Below the pieces are notes generated by a model that had not been told where the DNA came from, ran no database searches, and was given only the letters and a program-made list of their open reading frames with translations. DNA of 64,000 nucleotides from Camarhynchus parvulus (lineage: Eukaryota; Chordata; Aves; Passeriformes; Thraupidae): the NCBI RefSeq assembly GCF_901933205.1, contig NC_044585.1, positions 8,432,001 to 8,496,000 on the forward strand, written 5' to 3'. The position numbers and the translations under genes were made by a program. Below, piece after piece: positions 38,001-45,500 of this stretch (position 1 is the stretch's first letter; each line of letters begins with the position of its first letter).

Positions 38001-39923
38001 TAGCCTGATTTTCCTTTTCACACAGAGTTTATCATGCAGAGTTTACCAACCTTGCTTGACCATAAATTTGACCATCTCAGACTCTTTGTTTGGCATGTTA
38101 ATGGGTGAGATGAGGGAAAACACATTCTGCTGGTAAAAAGGCAGCGGCCTCTGAGGAAAAAAGCATATAAACAAACATGAAGCAAGTCCTACATCAGGGA
38201 GCAAGATGCTGGGCTTCAATATTGCCCTGTTTCCAAGTACTGAATATATTTAGGAAAGAGACAGGGAAAATGAGGACTAAAACTACATAAATAAATTACT
38301 ACACACTGGTATATTCTCTGTTGCAGATCAGAAAACTATCTCTGCACTTATTCTGGCTTAACAAAACTGGTGGATACAATGAAGGAAACAGGTTCTTCCT
38401 TTGCATCAGAGTAAACAGAATTAAAAGTTCTCTGTGTGTCACTCAAGCTGTGAAGATTTGGGTAAAATAGAAGCTAGAGCTTAGACCAGAAAGAACAGTA
38501 TGTGTCTTGAGTAAAGCCAGTCTTGGCATACTGACACACATAAGGAAAAAATCAATGCCTCCAGTGGGCACACTCATTTCTCTGGCCTCCAAATATTTCC
38601 ATATGCTACTAACTCCTCCCTGCTTCACACACAAGATACACAACCCAGAGCAGCTCATCCAGAGCCACCTGAGCAGTAATAATTTGTTACCTCCTTTGTC
38701 TTTTGCATGACCTGCCCGATGTTGGCAGTGACAGCCTTCATGACAAAGTAGCGCACGTCCTCGTACTCCAGGTACTCCTGAAAGCGGGAGATCAGCAGGG
38801 AGGCGTCCTCGGTGCTGGGAAGCAAACCATCAACAACCACCTAACAAAGGGTTTGGGAAGGAAAGCAACAAGTCAGTCTCTCACAGCACTGGAGCACAGA
38901 GTGAGAGGCTGAGGGCACAGGAGTTTGTGTGCCATCAGGTCACTGACAGGAGGGACTTTTCAGGTCCACAGCTTACCTTGAGAAGGTCACAGGGAAAAGT
39001 TAAAGTTCCCTTCCACTCTATTTTGATTAATGGATACTGGGCCTCCAATTCTACAAACTTCATGAGCGTGCAGAGTGCCTGCTCCTTTAAAAAAAAAAAA
39101 GAAAGCAAAATCACAAAAAAAAAACCCCAAAAAACAAAAAACCAAAAAACACCTAAACAAGAACAGGGGTCAAACCCAAAGGAGGCACCTTCAAGAGGAG
39201 GAAGAATGAAATAAGATATTGTTTCCTGAGAAATCTGCATGCTCGCTGCTGGTGAGCAGAGGTGAATCAGAGCAGCAATGCTGTCTTACAGCACTGCCTG
39301 CCCTCCCACACTGAAACACTGGGCGAGAGCCTCAAGGGACCCCCGTGAACCCCTCGTGGGTCAGCAGCGGGCTCAGGACCCACCTTGACCTGGAAGGCGT
39401 CGTGCCCCATGAGCTCTCCCAGGCAGCCCACGCAGTCCCTGTAGCGGTGCCGCATCCATATCCTGTACTTGTCCTGGGCGCTGTAGCTCTCTGTGAGGGA
39501 CAGACACACAGACACAGGCTGGGCTGTAGCTCTCTGTGAGGGACAGACACACAGACACGGGCTGGGCTCGGGCCGGGCCGCGCCTGTCCCGGGCAGCACT
39601 GTGCTCACCGCCCAGAGAGGCGTCCTGCTCGGGCAGCGGCCCCACGAACAGCTCCCGCCGCTCCAGCAGCGCCCCGAAAAGCCGGCCGCAGATCCTGGCG
39701 GCGCTCACGATGTCCTCCGGCTCCTCCTGGCCCTGGGGAACAGCGTGTCAGAGCGGCGGCCTGGCCGCGCTGCCCTCCCTCCCTCAGCCCGCTCCCCCGG
39801 CCCGGCCCGGCCCGGCCCGGCCCGCACCGCCAGCGGCTCCAGGAGCTCGAAGACGCGGTTGGCGCTGGAGCGGCTGCCCAGCACGGCCTCCAGGCAGGCG
39901 GCGAGCGCGGCCTCCCGCGCCAT
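31958..39923 (-). CDS. NOC4L: Nucleolar complex associated 4 homolog (NOC4L), complete, 15 coding exons
   Basis: NOC4L is the metazoan counterpart of yeast Noc4, a nucleolar protein that pairs with Nop14 in the small-subunit processome and is needed for 18S rRNA maturation and 40S assembly. Fifteen exons join by phase into 1,533 bp: 510 codons plus TGA (human about 516). The N-terminus (MAREAALAACLEAVLGSRSS) is a little shorter than in human; ATG 39921-39923 has A at -3 and G at +4. The CBF/Mak21-type domain lies at about residues 295-450, with GGAISLLALNGLFILIHQHN, EYPDFYKKLYSLLDPSIYHV, HLPAYLVAAFIKRLARLALT and LLMILPFICNLFRRHPACRV. The C-terminus EHFSLD resembles human QHFTLS. The 5' end sits in a CpG-rich block just past the EP400 3' end. 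No frameshift or stop interrupts it. Confidence 0.97.
32371..32484 (-). CDS. NOC4L: NOC4L exon 14, residues 435-472
   Basis: This 114-bp exon (phase 0 both sides) encodes SLQNHYHPDVAKAAAVLNQS then LSEMEDDISGLLELSAAE, matching RHYHPEVSKAASVINQALS in human. The donor is GTAATG. Confidence 0.96.
33209..33291 (-). CDS. NOC4L: NOC4L exon 13, residues 407-434
   Basis: This 83-bp exon encodes DMSEDPYVMEEEEPSESRAL then QSSLWEIQ, matching DADPYDPGEEDPAQSRALES in human. It is an acidic linker near the end of the CBF domain. Confidence 0.95.
33664..33827 (-). CDS. NOC4L: NOC4L exon 12, CBF domain, residues 352-407
   Basis: This 164-bp GC-rich exon encodes HLPAYLVAAFIKRLARLALT, APPEALLMILPFICNLFRRH and PACRVLLHRPAGPA, nearly identical to human. 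Phase 2 in, phase 1 out. Confidence 0.97.
33962..34471 (-). mobile_element. Solo-LTR-like element in NOC4L intron, with expanded TATAC array
   Basis: It begins TGTGGTGTTT and ends CATGCTGACA (TG...CA). The flanks ACGAAT and AGGAAT look like a 6-bp target duplication with one mismatch. Internal blocks are shared with the element at 53668-54060 read in the opposite direction: TCTCAAAAGGCTGATTTATT, CTGTGATTGGCCATTAAT, and CCCAGGAGAAGAATCCTGGG. No retroviral genes are present. It resembles passerine ERV LTRs; the family is not assigned. The strand is inferred from CCAAT preceding AATAAA. Confidence 0.75.
34035..34215. repeat. TATAC/TATAT/CTCTA microsatellite inside the LTR-like element
   Basis: This is an imperfect 5-bp-based array (TATAC, TATAT, TCTAC). 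The sister element at 53.7-54.1 kb has only a short AT-rich stretch here, so the array expanded after insertion or in a subfamily. Confidence 0.85.
35566..35676 (-). CDS. NOC4L: NOC4L exon 11, CBF domain, residues 315-352
   Basis: This 111-bp exon encodes EYPDFYKKLYSLLDPSIYHV then KYRARFFHLTDLFLSS. It enters and leaves in phase 2. The following intron (33828-35565) carries an LTR-like insertion. Confidence 0.96.
36216..36276 (-). CDS. NOC4L: NOC4L exon 10, start of CBF domain, residues 295-315
   Basis: This 61-bp exon encodes GGAISLLALNGLFILIHQHN, almost identical to human. It ends in phase 2 before a GTAAGT donor. Confidence 0.96.
36908..37019 (-). CDS. NOC4L: NOC4L exon 9, residues 258-295
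   Basis: This 112-bp exon encodes LPPGLYKKVLVILHDSVLPY then MNEPTLMMDFLTVAYGI. It is highly conserved and leads into the CBF domain. Phase 0 in, phase 1 out. Confidence 0.96.
37562..37612 (-). CDS. NOC4L: NOC4L exon 8, residues 241-257
   Basis: This 51-bp exon (phase 0 both sides) encodes AHKQVFEKMWLTFLKHK, equivalent to HRRVFQAMWLSFLKHK in human. The donor is GTGAGT. Confidence 0.94.
37716..37750 (-). CDS. NOC4L: NOC4L micro-exon 7, residues 229-240
   Basis: This 35-bp exon encodes DNREELKFSKLQ between TTCTTAG and GTAACT. It is required to restore phase between exons 6 and 8. Confidence 0.87.
38051..38150 (-). CDS. NOC4L: NOC4L exon 6, residues 196-229
   Basis: This 100-bp exon encodes RPLPFYQQNVFSLISPINMP then NKESEMVKFMVKQ. 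It is one of the less conserved parts. The donor GTTGGT is weak, but the phase-1 join to the next exon holds. Confidence 0.88.
38691..38840 (-). CDS. NOC4L: NOC4L exon 5, residues 146-195
   Basis: This 150-bp exon (phase 0 both sides) encodes VVVDGLLPSTEDASLLISRF, QEYLEYEDVRYFVMKAVTAN and IGQVMQKTKE. It matches LLLSQFREYLDYDDTRYHTM in human. Confidence 0.96.
38977..39084 (-). CDS. NOC4L: NOC4L exon 4, residues 110-145
   Basis: This 108-bp exon (phase 0 both sides) encodes EQALCTLMKFVELEAQYPLI then KIEWKGTLTFPCDLLK, matching LKFVQLEGAHPLEKSKWEG in human. The donor is GTAAGC. Confidence 0.95.
39384..39490 (-). CDS. NOC4L: NOC4L exon 3, residues 74-109
   Basis: This 107-bp exon encodes ESYSAQDKYRIWMRHRYRDC then VGCLGELMGHDAFQVK. 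The acceptor (CCCTCACAG before AGAGC) is duplicated 43 bp upstream. Only the copy at 39490 keeps the reading frame with exon 2. Confidence 0.94.
39483..39568. repeat. 43-bp tandem duplication across NOC4L exon 3 acceptor
   Basis: Two head-to-tail copies (39483-39525 and 39526-39568) differ by about one base. Each contains AGCTCTCTGTGAGGGACAGA, so each carries the splice acceptor of NOC4L exon 3 on the minus strand. Confidence 0.95.
39609..39732 (-). CDS. NOC4L: NOC4L exon 2, residues 33-74
   Basis: This 124-bp exon encodes GQEEPEDIVSAARICGRLFG, ALLERRELFVGPLPEQDASL and G. The RLFGALLER-ELFVG-LP core is as in human. Phase 0 in, phase 1 out, GTGAGC donor. Confidence 0.94.
39796..39825. repeat. 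GGCCC pentanucleotide run in NOC4L intron 1
   Basis: About five units of CCCGG lie just inside the 95-bp intron next to the exon 1 donor. Confidence 0.85.
39828..39923 (-). CDS. NOC4L: NOC4L exon 1, start codon, residues 1-32
   Basis: This exon encodes MAREAALAACLEAVLGSRSS then ANRVFELLEPLA, matching RLEAVLASRSEANAVFDIL in human. The ATG context is GCGAGCATGG. The GTGCGG donor begins a 95-bp GC-rich intron containing a GGCCC array. Confidence 0.92.
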
Positions 39924-39988
39924 GCTCGCAGCGGAGGATGGAGGAGGAGCCGCGGCCGCTCCGCCCGCAGGCGGGGCCGGCAGCGGGG

Positions 39989-40023
39989 CGGGGATCGGGA
40001 TCGGGACCGGGACGGGGATCGGT
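39989..40023. repeat. GATCGG/GACCGG hexamer-like run in NOC4L promoter
   Basis: Five or six imperfect units of GGGATC/GGGACC lie 65-100 bp upstream of the NOC4L ATG. This is a short CpG-rich repeat inside the core promoter. Confidence 0.8.
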
Positions 40024-40105
40024 CCGTCCCGCCACCCACACCGCCCCTCCGGTAACCCGCCCCGGTATAGAAGGCAGGGCGAGGCGGCGGTATAAAAATG
40101 TACAC

Positions 40106-40111
40106 TTTATT
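40106..40111 (-). promoter_or_regulatory. EP400: EP400 distal poly(A) signal AATAAA
   Basis: The plus strand reads TTTATT, that is AATAAA on the gene strand. It is the last clear signal before the CpG-rich NOC4L promoter. Cleavage would fall near 40085-40095. Confidence 0.7.
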
Positions 40112-41764
40112 ACACCTTCAGGTAGGATACAGCACTATTCCTTATCATCCTACTGGGGCGAGTACAAATGTTCATCACTTATGTACAGGTTGACTTCCTA
40201 ACACACTCCTGGGAGAAAGACACATCGAAAGGAAGAAAAAAAATAATTAGAAGGAAAAAAAAATAATGGTGACTTTTTATCTTCATCAACTGACCTAAAC
40301 AAGAAACAATCGCCTCTTTAGACACCAAATCAGACCAGCACAACGACGTAGCCAACAGCTCTCCCACTGCTGGAACTGTTCCCCCCCACCCCGACCTTCA
40401 TGCACATCATAAAAGCTAAACACTTAAAAGTAAAACTGGGGCTACCTAAGCAATATTTTTGGATGAGCAAGGCTATACTGTACACAGTGTCACTATCCAT
40501 TACCACTGCATCTGCTTTGCATTTTAAACTATTCTGCTGTCAGCAGTGCCAGCTCCCTGGCTGGCAGTGAAGTTTAGGGGATGGCACACGCCAGGGGTTA
40601 GCAGGGTCAGGGGAATACTACTGCATGCAAAAACAGCTTTAAAAAACCCAAAATGCCCTTGTATTTGTACACCTGAGGGTCCAAGAAAAAAGTATGCAGG
40701 AAAAAAGAGTTATAAAATAAAAAAATCAGACTGCCTGAGCCAATGTTACATTTGTGATCTGAACAGAATTGGCTGTACCTATCCCAACTAACACAGAGGA
40801 GCTGGCTGAGAATTCTTTCTTGTTTAAGCCATGTGGATTGCCAGGTACCAACAAGTGTGGACATACAGAGGTAAAAACAAAATATATGCTTTCCTTGCCC
40901 TTAAATAGGCTCCTTTCCTAAAAGAGTAAAAAGATCACAGAATGAAAAAATAATTTTAAAACCATCTCAGAAAAGGAATGTTGTAATTTTGTCTGGATTT
41001 TACATGTTGTGCAGTTTTATGGCCAAAGTAAAATAAATCCCTTCAAGCCACTATGGGCTTTTTGATTCCTTACTCAGTGCTGTTTGCAAAGTCTGTTATT
41101 CATTGTATGCAAGAAAAGTAAAGAAACCCCCCACAGTTCTATGCAGCTTTTTGCTTTTTTTTTTTCTCCATAACAATAAGGCAAACTGATTTGGAGGAAG
41201 AGGCCACGCTCTATTCACATCCAAAATACCCACCTGAAGATACATTCATTGTTAGCTTTAGTAAAAGAATAGTACAAAAGTTAGATCTTACTCTTTACAC
41301 AGTTGAAGAATTAAGTCTTAGATTTAATTTCACTATTCTCCCTTTCCCCCAGCCCCCCACCCCCGAAGCTGAAAGCCGTGTAAAAAGTACTGAACATTTA
41401 AACATGTTGCAAGAGCAGAATGAAACTGAGAGATTAGATTTTATCAGCTGGAGATTTTTTGTGACAGAAGTCCCAAGAGAAACAGCTATGGATCATCTGT
41501 TTAGCTGCATCTACTGAACAATTCTTTTACAAAAAAAAATGGGCTACACTTTAATACACATTTACTATCAACACAGTATTTACTCAGCTCATGCCTAAAA
41601 TATCCATTATTTTAAAGTGAAATACGAGAATGAGCACACAGGTTGGGTGATTCAGTAAACTGTACACAAAAACTACTAACAAACATTTTAAAAGACTTAC
41701 AAAAATGGAGAATGAAACCTTTTTTTTTTTTCTTTTTAATTACATATACTTACAGGTTTTCACA

Positions 41765-41770
41765 TTTATT
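41765..41770 (-). promoter_or_regulatory. EP400: EP400 possible proximal poly(A) signal AATAAA
   Basis: A second AATAAA on the minus strand lies about 550 bp past the EP400 stop codon. If used it would give a much shorter 3' UTR. There is no other evidence for its use. Confidence 0.35.
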
Positions 41771-42315
41771 GGCTAAACTTTGCAGGGAGCACTTCAAGCC
41801 TGTGTTAGATCTTCCAGGGGTGTTTAGCACAGGGAAGAACAACACAGAGCTTTTGTACAGATGGAAAATACTGTGCTGTATCAACTACACCTGGTCTTTT
41901 GTGTGCCTTCACTGTGGGTACTGAGCACACACTGAACTACAGCAAGGAGCTGCACATGGCCACAGGCAGGTGTGGTATTCTAACACAGATGGATTTTACT
42001 GACATTTATGGCAGATCACCATTTCACTTTTGAGAAGCTGGGCAGAATTTCAACCTAAGTAATGCTTGCTTTATGTGGTTTAAATGAGCACAGAGAACAC
42101 AGGCAGAATGCATCTTGTACAGAGTTTGAGTGCTAAACAGTTGCTAATATACTGAAGTTACATGTGAGTTTTCATGTTTAAATGTTCACCAGCAAGAAAC
42201 CTTCTGCTACAAAAAAAAAAAAATAGAGGTGTTTTGTCTTCATTTGGATGTTTGGAGTAGCTTCTCACTTGTCTCAGCAAACACAAATACTGTGTTTCTC
42301 TGTTATTGCAATAGT

Positions 42316-42588
42316 TCAACTTGGTTTAGTAGGTGCCTTTAATCTGACAGTCGGCGTCCTCATCTGTACTTTTGCTTGCTGACTCTGGGCTTCAGGTGTT
42401 GCTGGTGTCTGGGCTGGGTTCTGTACACCTGGAGCCTGAACCTGGGGAGATGCTGTGGTCACAACCTGCTGCTGGATCAGCTTCTGCTGCACCACCTGAG
42501 CAGTAGCAGTGGTTGCAGGGATCACCTGAACCTGCTGTTGTCCTGCTGTCGTCTGAGAAAGGGTCACGGTTTGGGGCTGAGCTTGTAC
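42316..42588 (-). CDS. EP400: EP400 last coding exon with stop codon, residues 1468-1557
   Basis: This exon encodes QPQTVTLSQTTAGQQQVQVI, TAQVVQQKLIQQQVVTTASP and TPTVRLKAPTKPS, then TGA at 42316-42318. Human EP400 ends in a similar VRLKTPTKP motif. A second AG 12 bp inside the exon (GCTCAG before CCCCAAACC) could serve as an alternative in-frame acceptor. Confidence 0.94.
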   Translation of the reverse strand, partial: VQAQPQTVTLSQTTAGQQQVQVIPATTATAQVVQQKLIQQQVVTTASPQVQAPGVQNPAQTPATPEAQSQQAKVQMRTPTVRLKAPTKPS

Positions 42589-45500
42589 CTGCACATCAGG
42601 AGGAAAAGGCAATTACAAAATGGTTTGGCATTAAACTGAGCAGTCCTCACATTTCTGCTCTACAGAAGGAATCCTGCTTCCTTAGGTATTTGCTCTCTTA
42701 ACTGACAAACATCTCAGACAATGATTCTGGGAACGGAGGCTCTGTGGTTTCACTGAGAAACACTATCCTGTCACATTTTCTATAGCCTTATAAATCAGAA
42801 CTAGGAGCCAAAGTGCCTGTAACTCTGGTCTCTGCAGTGCAAATCCAAGCACATGCCCTCAGATATATTCAGAAGGCAGATGAAAGGTACAAAAACCTTA
42901 CCAGATATGTAGGAAAATTCCTGTACTGCAGAAGTGAAGGAGCAAGGAAAAGAACAGAGGGACAGCCAGAGGACCAAAGAGGTTAAAATGCTGACTCTGC
43001 ACCCATATTGTGACAATAAATACAGCCACTGAGGCTGCCCACCAGTCTCTGCCATTTCCCTTTCAGACTACAGCTGCCAGTCTCTATTGCCAATTTATGG
43101 CAGAATAGCTTGAACTCCATCCAGACATCTAATTTTCATAGCTATACCCAGAGCAAGGGAATAAAAAAAAATCAACATCTTGTTCAGAGGACAAGGTAAT
43201 GAAAACTGAACAGCTTCAGCTGCCTTTGTCAGATGCAGAAGCCAAACAAAGCTACAAGGACTTCTGCAGAGGAAAAATTAACTCTCGAATGATCCAAAAG
43301 GATTCCTGTGGGAAGCACTAAAATTGCAGATAAAAAGAATGCCACATACACATAAAGACCATAGTTTGAAAAATACTTACCATGGCCTAAACCTACTGCC
43401 ACTGAAGTCACTGGTGTACATGGGAGGGAAATTGTTTCTCCTTTTGCCACAGACTCCAAGTCAGAGTTATGCCACCATTGATGACTTTTGAAAATTATTT
43501 AGGAGCTCTTCCTGACTACAGAGGGCAACTCAATTTGTGTTGACTGATGAGGTTTCTGCTTCCTGCTGTCTACTTTGCCCTTGAAGCATTCACATCTGAG
43601 GTGGTTATCAGACAGCTTGCACCACTTTATCACCATTTGGAGATAAACAGTCACAGATTTTATTCTGCACTAAAACACTGCACTGTGAACTGTGGCAGAT
43701 TAAGAACTGACTGGCCCAGATTTTTGTGCACCAAATGCAAGAACTTCATCCACCCTCCAAAGTTAAATAATTCCTGCCAATCAACTGCCTAAGTTAGGCC
43801 TGTTGCTAATGATCTGGATGACACTGTTCTAAACAGTGATAATTAAACTGCCTGGTCCTTAGGGGAGGGGAATCAAACCACCTGAGCTTCTCCTGCCCAA
43901 GCCCTGTCTGTTACCAGCACACATTTGGAACAGCCACGACACCATTCTGCCTTCTACAGAGCACTTGGCACAGCTCTGTGAACTGAAACAAAGCAACCTG
44001 TAACCTTCAATTTGTCCTAATTTTTGTGGAAAAAGCTCAGATGGTGCTCATTAGTTCAATTATTTGCTATATTGACTATACATCACCAGAAACCAATTTT
44101 TAAACATCCTTTCAGCTCTAGAAAACACTTTTAAAAATCTGTTTTCAGTTTATCTACAGTGATGAACAAACATTGCTACATCTATGAAAGTTTTAGACCA
44201 GAGAATAAACCTCAGCTGATTCAGTATTCAAGATTTATTTTTATAGAAAGGCACTTGCTATATTCTTCAAAAATACTACCTATGCCACACATAAGGTGAA
44301 AAGCACACACATTCCAAAAAATGAGCTTTTCTAAAGATCATGTTTGCAGTGCTATATTTGACGAGAGCAAAACCTACCTGTTGGGAAACTGAAACCATCT
44401 GCTGAATGTTGGCAACAGTAGCCTGTTGCTGGACCACTTGTGGGAGTTTTGCAACCTGTAGTGATATGAAATAAAAAAAGATTGGATCAAAATAAAAAGC
44501 TGCTGATAGCAGCAAAACACCAAGGCCTGTTAATGGTAAGTTGCAGCTTGGCATTTTCAGTGAGGTTGAATGTTTATTACATTTAAATCTGTGAATAGAA
44601 CTTAGCTAGGGGAAGAAGATAAATATTTTAATTTTTAACTACAACACAGTCATTTCATCCTGACTACCTATAAAACTGAAGGAAGCACATGAGTTCTAAC
44701 AGGTTCCATTATCTGGGATATACTTTTGAAAGAGTAAGGCTTCCAATTCCTAACCCCCTTCTTTTTCCTTGGTTAGACTGATCCAGTTATGCAGAAAAGA
44801 AAGTATGTGAGTTGTCACCAACTCTTGGCTGCCAGAGATTAGGCTCTGAGGCAGCACCAGAAACAGGAAAAACTCTGGCTGAAATTTCTTTAGTAAACAG
44901 AGTATGGAATCCCTTGCCTAATAAAAAGCAGTGACTCAATTATTTTGTTTCAAAGAAGAAAGGCAAACTTGCAGCTCACAGTTGCTCTGACTTGCTGTAA
45001 GGCCACATATGCAGCACCAGTGAATTTTATGAAAAAGTCAATTTAAATGAACATGTGACTAGAATTAAAATGCGTGGGTGCTGAATTCTACCTCACCTGT
45101 TGTCTTTACAATTCTCCAGTCCCAATACATTTAAAGGTGCAAACCTGTGTTACCTGTACCTGAATCTGGGCCTGCACTTGCTGGGTTCCACCTGGTTTCT
45201 GGGTTTGGGAAATTGGAGTTGTTAAGAACTGGGTTTTAATGGCAGGCTGTGTAGCATAAGTTACTTTTTGCTGCTGTGAAGTCTGCTGTTGGGTCTGGAC
45301 TGTGACCTGTTGAGCATTTATCTGCACAAGAGAAAAAAAGGCATCAATGACTATTGAAGTGTATTTTAAAGAACAGGTATGTGGGGAAAAAAGATTAATT
45401 ACATTTAATTATTGAAAAAAAAGGCAATAAAAAAATGAGCACTAGATGGAAGCCTGCATGCATTTACACAAGTATTCAGAATTAAAGTATTTAATGAAAA

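Larger units (their letters stand above)
39590..40082 (-). promoter_or_regulatory. NOC4L: CpG-rich NOC4L promoter and first exons
   Basis: The block is dense in CG dinucleotides and GC-box-like strings (GGGGCGGGG near 39984-39993), in strong contrast to the AT-rich DNA on both sides. It covers NOC4L exons 1-2 and about 160 bp upstream of the ATG. No TATA box is evident. The region between the ATG and the EP400 poly(A) signal is the only room for the core promoter. Confidence 0.8.
40088..42315 (-). other. EP400: EP400 3' untranslated region
   Basis: This is the stretch from the EP400 stop codon to the distal poly(A) signal. It is AT-rich with no supported coding frame. A length of about 2.2 kb fits the long 3' UTR of mammalian EP400 as I recall it. 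The open frame at 41191-41517 on the plus strand has no recognisable family and is antisense to this UTR. The 3' end is placed 10-25 bp past the AATAAA at 40106-40111 by rule, not by transcript data. Confidence 0.75.

Noticed and set aside
39605..40105. Minus-strand 166-codon frame starting upstream of NOC4L
   Set aside because: Different frame from NOC4L exons, Arg/Pro-rich composition typical of CpG islands, and it would include the EP400 poly(A) region.
39493..40201. Plus-strand 200- and 221-codon frames
   Set aside because: Antisense shadows of the GC-rich NOC4L promoter, first exons and the 43-bp duplication.
41191..41517. Plus-strand 108-codon frame in the EP400 3' UTR
   Set aside because: No known family, antisense to a UTR, ordinary codon mix for AT-rich DNA.
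42376..42639. Plus-strand frame over the last EP400 exon
   Set aside because: Antisense shadow of the EP400 C-terminal exon.
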